From an uncultured Spartobacteria bacterium (GTDB lineage: Bacteria; Verrucomicrobiota; Verrucomicrobiia; Chthoniobacterales; JAATET01): a stretch of DNA of 5,908 bases. This document shows, in pieces, positions 1 to 5,528 of this stretch; position 1 is the stretch's first letter, and every line of letters begins with the position of its first letter. The stretch is from positions 1 through 5,908 of the forward strand of contig CALLUD010000016.1 of NCBI GenBank assembly GCA_938011325.1, read 5' to 3'. The notes under the pieces were generated by a model, which was not told the origin of the DNA, searched no databases, and was given only the letters and a program-made list of their open reading frames with translations. The position numbers and the translations under genes are program-made.

Positions 1-1756
1 GAAAGAGACGCTCGGAGAGGAACCCGGGCACTACGGACACCCCGACGACGCGGCTTCCTTTCACACGCAGTGGCAGCAGAAAATCGCGGAAGGCGAACCC
101 TTCGAAATGGAAATGCGGTTGAGGAGGTTCGACGGAGAATACCGCTGGTTTTTGTGCTTGGCCTCTCCCCTTTACGACCGAGATGGGAGTGTCAGCGGCT
201 GGTATGGGAACAACATCGACATCCATGAACGCAAGCAGGCTGCGGAGAGGTTGCGGGAGAGTCAGGACTATTTGACGGAAGCGCAGAGACTGAGTGGCAC
301 GGGCAGCTTCGCGTGGAACCCACACACCGGCGAGGTGCTCTACTGGTCCCACGAGTGCTTCCCGATGCTCGGGTTTGATGAAAGGGATGGGATACCGTCC
401 TTCGAATCGTTTCTGCAACGCATCCATCCGGACGACCGGGCCGGCATGGAGGGGCCTCTCAAAGAGGCCGTCCAAAACAAGACGGACTTCAATCACGAGT
501 ATCGCGTCATCCTCCCGAACGGCGATGTAAGGGACATTCGTGGGATCGGTCATCCCGTATTGGATGCATCAGGGCAGCTTGTGAAGTTCGTGGGCAGCGT
601 GATCGACAACACAGAGCGCAATCGAGCTCAGGCGGCCCTTCGTGCGAGCGAGGAAAGGTTCAGGCTCATCGTCGAAAACATTCCGGGCCTCCTATGCACG
701 CACACCTCCGATGGGCAGCTGGAGTTCGCCAATCAGCGGCTGCTCGACTACACGGGACGAACCCAGGCCGCCATTTGCGATTGGGATTGGGTGTCGCTGA
801 TACACCCCGACGATCTTCCCGAGACACTCAAGCACTGGGGGCATTCCATTGCGACTGGACATCCATATTCCGTGGAGCATCGCACACGTGGTGCCGACGG
901 AGTCTATCGGTGGTTTCACGTCAGCGGACTTCCACTTCGAGACGAATCCGGCCAGATCGTGCGCTGGTATATTTTGCTGAATGCCATCGACGATCGAAAG
1001 AAGTCGGAAGAGGCATTGAGCAAGGCCCAGACGGAACTGGCGCACATCACCCGGGTAACGACGATGGGCGAGTTGACGGCCTCGATCGCCCATGAGGTCA
1101 ATCAACCGCTCTCCGCGGTCGTAAACAATGCGAACGCTTGCCTTAATCTCCTCTCGGAAGAGACGCCCGATCTTGGTGAGGTGCGGGATGCGCTCAAGGA
1201 GATCGTAGAAGACGCCGACCGTGCCGGTTCGGTCCTTGCTCGAATCCGTCAACTCGCCAAACGAGCCCCTGTTGAGCAAAAGCTCGTCGATGTAAGAAGT
1301 ATTGTCGGTGATGTTCTGCTTCTTGCGCGTGCAGAATCTTCGACTCGTCGAACGGAGATTTGTGCAGAGTTGCCTGCGGACGCTTTGCTCGTGAACGGTG
1401 ACCGAGTGCAGCTTCAGCAGGTGCTACTCAACCTTGTGGTGAACGGCATGGAGGCGATGAGCACAGTGGAGGTCTTCGAGCGGATCCTCTTGATTCAGGC
1501 ACGACGTGAAACTTCCGGGGGCCGACCTGAGATCGTTGTGAGCGTCAAGGATTCCGGCGTCGGGCTCGGAAGGGAACACATGGATCGACTTTTCGAGGCA
1601 TTTTACACGACGAAGCCGCAGGGTATGGGGATGGGACTGTCGATCAGTCGTGCGATTCTCGATGCGCATGGGGGCCGGCTATGGGCTGAGGAGGCTCGTC
1701 CAAACGGAGCGAAGTTTTCCTTCAGTCTGCCGGCGGCGGATGAATTGGCACCATGA
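1..1756 (+). CDS. Multi-PAS sensor histidine kinase (5' end missing)
   Basis: ATP-dependent histidine autokinase that would phosphorylate the response regulator encoded directly downstream. The reading frame is open from base 2, so the start lies outside the window; 584 residues are visible. Numbering from the internal Met at 107: the tail of a first PAS domain with its PAC motif ends near residue 45. A second PAS/PAC spans about 50-170 (IHPDD at 106-110) and a third about 180-297 (IHPDD at 232-236). The H-box has SIAHEVNQPL with phospho-acceptor His329. Then come the N-box (NLVVNGMEAM, Asn442 and Asn446), G1 box (DSGVGLG from Asp482), TTKP at 501-504 and G2 box (GMGMGLS at 506-512). The HEVNQPL H-box is typical of FixL/StyS-like kinases paired with FixJ-type regulators. 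No membrane segment is visible, so the seen part looks cytosolic. The ligand is unknown and I see no basis for assigning heme. The stop overlaps the next start (ATGA), implying translational coupling. Confidence 0.95.
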   Translation, partial: KETLGEEPGHYGHPDDAASFHTQWQQKIAEGEPFEMEMRLRRFDGEYRWFLCLASPLYDRDGSVSGWYGNNIDIHERKQAAERLRESQDYLTEAQRLSGTGSFAWNPHTGEVLYWSHECFPMLGFDERDGIPSFESFLQRIHPDDRAGMEGPLKEAVQNKTDFNHEYRVILPNGDVRDIRGIGHPVLDASGQLVKFVGSVIDNTERNRAQAALRASEERFRLIVENIPGLLCTHTSDGQLEFANQRLLDYTGRTQAAICDWDWVSLIHPDDLPETLKHWGHSIATGHPYSVEHRTRGADGVYRWFHVSGLPLRDESGQIVRWYILLNAIDDRKKSEEALSKAQTELAHITRVTTMGELTASIAHEVNQPLSAVVNNANACLNLLSEETPDLGEVRDALKEIVEDADRAGSVLARIRQLAKRAPVEQKLVDVRSIVGDVLLLARAESSTRRTEICAELPADALLVNGDRVQLQQVLLNLVVNGMEAMSTVEVFERILLIQARRETSGGRPEIVVSVKDSGVGLGREHMDRLFEAFYTTKPQGMGMGLSISRAILDAHGGRLWAEEARPNGAKFSFSLPAADELAP

Positions 1757-2370
1757 CGGAGCCCGAGCCCATCGTGTTTGTCGTCGACGACGATCTGTCG
1801 GTGCGCCGCTCTACGGAACGCCTCATGCGTTCCGAAGGATTACGGGTTCAAACCTTTGCCACGGCTCGAGAATTCCTGAAGCAACCGCATACCGATCGTC
1901 CTGCTTGTTTGATTCTCGATGTCCGTATGCCGGGATTGAGCGGGATGGATCTTCAGGCGGAGTTGCAGGCGTCCGGGATCGATGTTACGATCATTTTTAT
2001 GACCGGTCACGGGGATATCCCGATGACCGTGCGTGCGATGAAGGCAGGGGCTGCGGAGTTCCTCACAAAACCCGTAAAGAACCGCAAACTGATCGATGCG
2101 GTGCGAGCGGCGATCGAACGCGACCGGGCGAAGAGCCAGGCGAGAGCTGCGCATGGTGAACTCCGCGCTCGTTACGAGAGCCTCACGCCACGCGAGCGGG
2201 AAGTGATGAGTCTTGTCGTGAAAGGCCTGCTCAACAAGCAGGTTGCCGGTGAACTCGGCACGAGTGAAATCACGGTGAAAGTCCAACGCGGTCGCGTGAT
2301 GCACAAGATGGAGGCGGAGTCGCTCGCCGACCTTGTTCGGATGGCGGAGAAGCTTCAGCTTGCTGTTTGA
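1753..2370 (+). CDS. FixJ/StyR-type response regulator, receiver plus LuxR-type HTH
   Basis: DNA-binding response regulator of 205 aa, the usual size of the FixJ family. The receiver domain (about residues 6-122) has the acidic pair Asp12/Asp13, phospho-acceptor Asp56 in LILDVRMPG, Thr84 in FMTGHGDIPMTVRAMKAGA and Lys106 in TKP. The GHGDIPM segment is a FixJ hallmark. A linker (about 123-142) leads to a LuxR/NarL-type helix-turn-helix beginning LTPREREVM (144-152), with the recognition helix around SEITVKVQRGRVMHKM (171-186). FixJ proteins commonly have KVHRG here, so Gln178 is a small variation. The start is fixed by the 4-bp overlap with the kinase stop. From context it is the cognate partner of that kinase and probably a transcriptional activator once phosphorylated. 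Its targets are not proven, but palindromes resembling FixJ/StyR-family boxes lie before the next two genes. FixJ itself, with nitrogen-fixation targets, is not implied by the sequence. Confidence 0.95.
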   Translation: MTEPEPIVFVVDDDLSVRRSTERLMRSEGLRVQTFATAREFLKQPHTDRPACLILDVRMPGLSGMDLQAELQASGIDVTIIFMTGHGDIPMTVRAMKAGAAEFLTKPVKNRKLIDAVRAAIERDRAKSQARAAHGELRARYESLTPREREVMSLVVKGLLNKQVAGELGTSEITVKVQRGRVMHKMEAESLADLVRMAEKLQLAV

Positions 2371-2424
2371 TCTCGTTCGCCGGTCACCGATCACGCATTG
2401 GAAGTTACGACAGCCGCGTAGGGG

Positions 2425-2441
2425 TTATACCAAGGTATAAT
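2425..2441 (+). promoter_or_regulatory. Palindromic operator/promoter element A upstream of the receiver gene
   Basis: The sequence TTATACCAAGGTATAAT contains an inverted repeat with 7-bp arms (TTATACC and GGTATAA) around AA. The right arm includes a perfect TATAAT hexamer at 2436-2441. No good -35 hexamer is found 16-18 bp upstream (2413-2418 reads GCCGCG), so an activator-dependent promoter or a regulator-binding site is likely. It matches element B at 3060-3076 in 14 of 17 positions. It overlaps the upstream in-frame ATG at 2440, which is an argument against that ATG being the receiver gene's start. Confidence 0.6.
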
Positions 2442-2464
2442 GGAGGAGCCGTCCACGTGCCCGT

Positions 2465-2478
2465 TACGTTGGGCGATC
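2465..2478 (+). promoter_or_regulatory. Conserved block next to the receiver gene start
   Basis: TACGTTGGGCGAT (2465-2477) lies one base before the ATG at 2479. Nearly the same string, with one G fewer, sits directly before the NmrA-like gene's GTG at 3112. Both are exactly 23 nt downstream of a palindromic TATAAT element. It could be a -10 region of an activator-dependent promoter or a shared translation-initiation leader; the sequence does not tell which. Confidence 0.45.
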
Positions 2479-2880
2479 ATGAATCAAAGTAGCCTGAACA
2501 GGGCGCCCACAGATCTGGTTGTATCAATTGTGGACGATGACGCCTCTGTCAGGAGTTCGATGCGTAGACTTCTTCGCAGCTCTGGCGTGCGCGCAGAGGC
2601 GTTTGCATCTGCTGAAGAGTTTCTTCACTCGGAACTTCTCGGTCGCACGGCTTGCCTGTTGCTCGATGTGTCGATGCCAGGAATGGGCGGATTGGCGTTG
2701 CAGCGACGGCTTGCGGACGAGGGCTGGAAGATTCCGATTGTTTTTCTCAGCGCAAAGGCAACCGAAGAGGAGGAACGCAGAGCTCTGCAAGAAGGAGCAG
2801 CTGCTTTCCTGCACAAGCCGGCGCGGCAGGAGTCTCTCCTGAACGCCATTCGCGCCGCTCTTGTCGATCGCGCGAACTGA
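2479..2880 (+). CDS. Stand-alone receiver-domain response regulator (FixJ/CheY-like)
   Basis: A 133-aa protein that is essentially one receiver domain with no DNA-binding domain. Key residues are the acidic Asp19/Asp20, phospho-acceptor Asp63 in LLLDVSMPGM, Ser91 in FLSAKAT and Lys113 in HKP. It resembles the receiver half of FixJ-type regulators more than chemotaxis CheY (start VVSIVDDDASVRSSMRRLL, then FASAEEFL). I chose the ATG at 2479. The in-frame ATG at 2440 would add 13 residues, but it lies inside a perfect TATAAT and a palindrome. Neither start has a well-spaced Shine-Dalgarno; GGAGGAG at 2442-2448 is too far from 2479. Lying just after the kinase-regulator pair, it probably takes phosphate from the same kinase and acts as a phosphate sink or protein-interaction output. 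That role is inference; the domain call is firm. Confidence 0.9.
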   Translation: MNQSSLNRAPTDLVVSIVDDDASVRSSMRRLLRSSGVRAEAFASAEEFLHSELLGRTACLLLDVSMPGMGGLALQRRLADEGWKIPIVFLSAKATEEEERRALQEGAAAFLHKPARQESLLNAIRAALVDRAN

Positions 2881-3007
2881 GCAGCCGATCGCGTATTCAC
2901 TTCCGGACGCGTTCGTTGGCGTCGCGGTTCTTTGGCTGGTAAACGTCGCATGCCTCGGAGCGACGAGTTTGATTTCTTGTGCTCCGGGCGATCGCGTGGA
3001 ATGCCGT
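2881..3007. other. Intergenic stretch before the tandem repeat, no gene seen
   Basis: No convincing coding frame is visible here. A 6-bp inverted repeat (CGGAGC at 2956-2961, GCTCCG at 2981-2986, 19-nt loop) is present but has no following T tract. It is at most a weak terminator for the receiver gene. Confidence 0.5.
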
Positions 3008-3043
3008 GGTGCGAGGGGTGCGAGGGGTGCGAGGGGTGCGAGG
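3008..3043 (+). repeat. Four perfect tandem copies of a 9-bp unit
   Basis: GGTGCGAGG is repeated four times without error (3008-3016, 3017-3025, 3026-3034, 3035-3043). A partial fifth copy, GGT, runs into the next regulatory element. The 9-bp period keeps any reading frame open, which creates spurious ORFs with Gly-Ala-Arg or Val-Arg-Gly runs; none is likely to be a gene. The array ends 1 bp before GTATAC and lies 64-103 bp upstream of the NmrA-like gene's start, so copy-number changes could affect that promoter. Confidence 0.9.
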
Positions 3044-3044
3044 G

Positions 3045-3076
3045 GTATACGTGTGTATAATACACCTAGGTATAAT
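3045..3076 (+). promoter_or_regulatory. Compound palindromic operator/promoter element B upstream of the NmrA-like gene
   Basis: Several overlapping symmetric motifs occur here. GTATAC is at 3045-3050. A perfect inverted repeat GTGTAT-A-ATACAC is at 3053-3065. A near-palindrome TACACCTAGGTATA is at 3061-3074, with one mismatched pair. Two exact TATAAT hexamers occur at 3056-3061 and 3071-3076. No good -35 hexamer stands at normal spacing. The 3060-3076 part is the counterpart of element A at 2425-2441. GTATA half-sites begin at 3045, 3055 and 3070, which suggests more than one regulator dimer could bind. Confidence 0.6.
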
Positions 3077-3099
3077 TGTGGGGCTGGTCGCAGGAGACC

Positions 3100-3111
3100 T
3101 ACGTTGGCGAT
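3100..3111 (+). promoter_or_regulatory. Conserved block next to the NmrA-like gene start
   Basis: TACGTTGGCGAT is directly before the GTG start at 3112. It is the counterpart of the block at 2465-2477, differing by one missing G, and is again 23 nt after the end of a TATAAT. This supports the GTG at 3112 as the true start. A purine-rich AGGAG lies at 3092-3096 but is 15 nt from the GTG, further than usual. Confidence 0.45.
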
Positions 3112-3906
3112 GTGAAAACGAACATCCCAACCAGCAAAAGAATCGTGGTTATCGGCGGCAGCGGGCGCATCGGCTCCAAAGTCGTCAAGAACCTTCGCCA
3201 ACTCGGCCATGAAGTCGTTGCGGCATCACCCTCGACCGGAGTTGATACCATCACCGGGGAGGGGCTTGCCGAGGTCATGGCCGGCACTCAAATCGTCGTC
3301 GATGTCGCGAACGCTCCCGTTTGGGAAGATCAAGCCGTTCTCGAATTTTTCGAAACTTCGGGCCGAAATCTTCTCGCGGCGGAAGCTACCGCCGGTGTTA
3401 AGCATCATGTCGCGCTTTCCGTCGTCGGCACCGAGCGATTGCTCGCCAGCGGATACTTCCGCGCAAAGCTCGCTCAGGAGGAGCTGATCAAGGCATCTCC
3501 TGTTCCCTACACGATCGTCCGCGCCACCCAATTCTTCGAATTTGTGAGTGGCATCGCCCAGGCGGCGACGGTCGGGGGATCCGTTCGGGTTCCGGCGGCG
3601 ATGATGCAGCCCATCGTTTCGGATGATGTGGCGGCCGTCGTGGCAAAGGTCGCGCTCCAAGAACCGCTCAACGGAACGATCGAGACGGCTGGTCCCGACA
3701 GGATTCGTCAGGACGAACTCGTTCGTCTCTACCTCGACGCCATCGGTGATCCGCGCACCGTCGTGACCGATCCGGACGCGCTCTATTTCAACATCGCGCT
3801 CGATGACCAGAGTCTCACGCCTGGGGACAACGCGATCCTCGGAGTGACTCATTTCAACCACTGGCTTGCGAGTCAGCCCAAACGCAGCGAGGCGGTCGCC
3901 GCCTGA
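3112..3906 (+). CDS. NmrA-like / atypical SDR family NAD(P)-binding protein
   Basis: A 264-aa single-domain Rossmann protein. Near the N-terminus, KRIVVIGGSGRIGSKVV carries the dinucleotide-binding glycine pattern G15-x-x-G18-x-x-G21. The middle has HHVALSVVGTERL and SGYFRAKLAQE, which gives a possible SDR triad of Ser103, Tyr115 and Lys119. These are followed by PYTIVRATQFFEF, typical of the NmrA/SDR-a5-like group, and DDQSLTPGDNAILGVTHFNHWL at the C-terminus. Such proteins include quinone or azo reductases and redox-sensing regulators; the substrate cannot be read from sequence. The GTG start is preferred. The upstream in-frame TTG at 3076 overlaps the TATAAT hexamer and would add 12 residues before the conserved beta strand. 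The gene has its own promoter-like element and is likely co-regulated with the receiver gene at 2479. There is no membrane segment or signal peptide, so it is cytosolic. Confidence 0.9.
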   Translation: MKTNIPTSKRIVVIGGSGRIGSKVVKNLRQLGHEVVAASPSTGVDTITGEGLAEVMAGTQIVVDVANAPVWEDQAVLEFFETSGRNLLAAEATAGVKHHVALSVVGTERLLASGYFRAKLAQEELIKASPVPYTIVRATQFFEFVSGIAQAATVGGSVRVPAAMMQPIVSDDVAAVVAKVALQEPLNGTIETAGPDRIRQDELVRLYLDAIGDPRTVVTDPDALYFNIALDDQSLTPGDNAILGVTHFNHWLASQPKRSEAVAA

Positions 3907-3920
3907 ACGTCGCTATTGCC

Positions 3921-3953
3921 GGCCGCCTGGATGGCGTTCGTCTTCGGGCGGCC
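3921..3953 (+). terminator. GC-rich hairpin just after the NmrA-like gene, possible terminator
   Basis: Arms GGCCGCC (3921-3927) and GGCGGCC (3947-3953) pair perfectly. The stem continues inward to 3931/3943 with two G-T wobbles, giving about 11 bp and an 11-nt loop. It starts 14 bp after the stop codon. No T tract follows, so it is not a classic intrinsic terminator; it may be a non-canonical terminator or a 3'-end stabilising hairpin. Confidence 0.4.
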
Positions 3954-3988
3954 AGTGATGCGGTAGACCCACCCACACCTACTACTAG

Positions 3989-4302
3989 CATGAAAGCCTT
4001 CATTGCACTTTGGATCTCACGGCGGCTTCGAGTTCGTGCCCGGGATTTGCGTCGGGCACTGCGGGACCACCAACGACACGAGCACGCGAAAATTCTCGAG
4101 TTCGAACATCGTTCACGCGGCTTGCGCCTTTACGCCGCGTGGCTCCGGAAAGCGCCCGTATCCGGGCGCGCTAAACCCAGGGTGGAGCGTCTCCCGAGCG
4201 TGATCGAAGAGCCCTTCCACGCCCCGGCGAAGGTTGCCGCATAAAGGGACCCATGCCGTGGTCAGTCACCTGCATTCCACCTCATTTCAAAACATGAAAG
4301 CC
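3989..4302. repeat. Pair of 10-bp direct repeats bounding a 294-bp segment
   Basis: CATGAAAGCC occurs at 3989-3998 and 4293-4302. The second copy belongs to a longer word, GAAAGCCATT, which recurs at 4532-4541 inside the MBL gene start. No matching terminal inverted repeats are seen just inside the direct repeats, so insertion by a small mobile element is only a possibility. Chance is a real alternative for a 10-mer. Confidence 0.3.
4036..4169. repeat. Cluster of three perfect GC-rich hairpins
   Basis: Three stems lie close together outside any convincing gene. GTGCCCG/CGGGCAC is at 4036-4042 and 4053-4059 with a 10-nt loop. CACGCGGC/GCCGCGTG is at 4114-4121 and 4134-4141 with a 12-nt loop. 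GCGCCCG/CGGGCGC is at 4152-4158 and 4163-4169 with a TATC tetraloop. They could belong to a structured RNA or a dispersed repeat. High GC makes some stems expected by chance, so no RNA class is assigned. Confidence 0.5.
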
Positions 4303-4516
4303 ATTGATCCGTCACATAATCGAAAGCGCGACCGCGCACAAGTGGGGTTTCGCGGCGACGCGGCCAAGACGTCGTGTCGATGCGCATGCTGCTCGAACAC
4401 CTGTCTTCAACGGAAGATCAGCTCCTCTCTCTCCACTTCTTACCCCCCGGCAGCTCCTGACGAGGTCTCTGCGGCTGCCTGAAATCACTCACAACCACTC
4501 AACACACGAAAAGAAC

Positions 4517-5527
4517 ATGAAAACAAAACACGAAAGCCATTCGAACGGACGCGAGTCGACATCCCTGCGCCCGGCTCAAACAGACAAAAAGAAGCTATCG
4601 ATGCACCGGCGCAAAATAGCGACAAGCCTAGTTGGAGAGCTCTCACATGACGACGAGCTGGTGCCATCGCGTTATTCGCTGCAGATCGGAGAGATCGAAG
4701 TAATCGTAATCAGCGACGGCGTGCTGCCGCTGCCGACGGCGATGTTGGGAACCAATGTCGATCCTTCAGTCCGAGACACCTGGCTCGACGAACAATTCCT
4801 ATCACCCGGAACGACCGATTGGCCGCTAAATGCGGTCGTGGTGCGGAGTGGAGGGCAGACCGTTCTCATCGACGCCGGGCTGGGGGGTGACCCGAACTTG
4901 GACTTGCAGAGGGCAGGGAGGTTGAATTTGCGACTCGAAGCCGCGGGCGTCGATCTCGCATCCGTGACCGACGTGGTTCTTACGCATCTGCACATGGACC
5001 ACATCGGAGGGTTGCTTGTCGACGGTGTGAAGGATCGGCTGCGTCCGGATCTGCGAATTCACGTGGCAGCCGCCGAGGTCGCCTTCTGGCAGTCACCGGA
5101 TTTCTCGCGCACCGCGATGCCGGCGGGTTTCCCAGATGCACTCCGATCAACTGCAAAGCGGTTTCTGGATGTATACGGCGACTGGCTGCACCTCTTCCAG
5201 GAGGAGGCCGAGGTGGCTCCAGGCGTTCTTGCCTGTCGCACAGGCGGTCATACCCCCGGTCACAGCATCGTTCGCCTATCCTCCGGTAGGGAGCGGCTGA
5301 CGTTCGCAGGAGACGCCGTGTTCACGGTCGGATTCGACCGCCCGGATTGGCACAACGGATTCGAACACGATCCCGATGAGGCGGCGCGTGTTCGGGTGAG
5401 CCTTTTGAAGGAGCTGGCCGAAACCGGTGAGGCGCTCGTCGCGACGCATCTCTCGTTTCCATCCGTGTGCCATGTGGCGGTTGATGGCGACGGTTTTCGT
5501 TGGATCCCGGCCGTGTGGGAGCACTGA
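4517..5527 (+). CDS. MBL-fold metallohydrolase
   Basis: A metallo-beta-lactamase-fold hydrolase of 336 aa from the ATG at 4517, expected to bind two metal ions, usually zinc. Metal-ligand motifs are THLHMDH (His157, His159, Asp161, His162), HTPGH (His245), AGDAV (Asp266) and a late THLSFP (His311). Strand LIDAGLGGDPNLD and the preceding VISDGVLPLP are typical of secreted or cytosolic MBL hydrolases of the lactonase/glyoxalase-II-like superfamily. An N-acyl-homoserine lactonase is possible but unproven. The start is uncertain. ATG 4517 follows an A-rich leader (ACACACGAAAAGAAC) with only a weak SD. ATG 4601 (308 aa) is preceded by AAAAAGAAG and would begin just before the conserved region. The frame is open back to 4304, but that extension shows no family similarity. 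HRRKIATSLVG resembles a Tat motif, yet no hydrophobic stretch follows. The stop is 1 nt before the SDR start, indicating an operon. Confidence 0.9.
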   Translation: MKTKHESHSNGRESTSLRPAQTDKKKLSMHRRKIATSLVGELSHDDELVPSRYSLQIGEIEVIVISDGVLPLPTAMLGTNVDPSVRDTWLDEQFLSPGTTDWPLNAVVVRSGGQTVLIDAGLGGDPNLDLQRAGRLNLRLEAAGVDLASVTDVVLTHLHMDHIGGLLVDGVKDRLRPDLRIHVAAAEVAFWQSPDFSRTAMPAGFPDALRSTAKRFLDVYGDWLHLFQEEAEVAPGVLACRTGGHTPGHSIVRLSSGRERLTFAGDAVFTVGFDRPDWHNGFEHDPDEAARVRVSLLKELAETGEALVATHLSFPSVCHVAVDGDGFRWIPAVWEH

Positions 5528-5528
5528 G

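Larger units (their letters stand above)
3954..4516. other. Gene-poor region between the NmrA-like gene and the MBL gene
   Basis: I see no convincing protein gene here. A + strand frame from ATG 3990 to 4244 (84 codons) is Arg-rich with no recognisable domain, and other frames overlap it. The open frame from 4304 that runs into the MBL gene looks like an untranslated leader read in frame. The region holds several strong hairpins, two copies of CATGAAAGCC, and an A-rich, SD-poor leader before 4517. CATAAT at 4315-4320 resembles a -10 but has no good -35. Confidence 0.5.

Noticed and set aside
1..1000. FixL-type heme PAS, hence oxygen sensing
   Set aside because: PAS folds are clear, but I could not identify the heme-binding His context of FixL; similarity of the H-box and partner regulator does not show the ligand.
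692..1279. 195-codon - strand ORF inside the kinase gene
   Set aside because: It is antisense to strongly conserved PAS and H-box coding sequence and has no recognisable domain.
2440..2478. Upstream ATG at 2440 as the receiver gene start
   Set aside because: The ATG lies inside the TATAAT hexamer and palindrome. The 13 extra residues precede the domain without family-like sequence, and the conserved TACGTTGG block points to 2479.
2956..2986. Intrinsic terminator after the receiver gene
   Set aside because: The stem is only 6 bp with a 19-nt loop and no T tract on the + strand.
3008..3043. CRISPR array
   Set aside because: The units are 9 bp and directly adjacent with no spacers; this is a simple tandem repeat.
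3076..3111. TTG at 3076 as the NmrA-like gene start
   Set aside because: It overlaps the TATAAT hexamer and adds 12 residues unlike the family N-terminus. The GTG at 3112 matches the module geometry seen at 2479.
2524..3210. 228-codon - strand ORF over the receiver gene and tandem repeat
   Set aside because: It is a shadow of the receiver gene extended by the 9-bp repeat, which cannot introduce stops; the product shows only low-complexity runs.
3990..4244. 84-codon + strand ORF in the intergenic region
   Set aside because: It is Arg-rich, without a domain or good RBS, and overlaps competing frames and hairpins.
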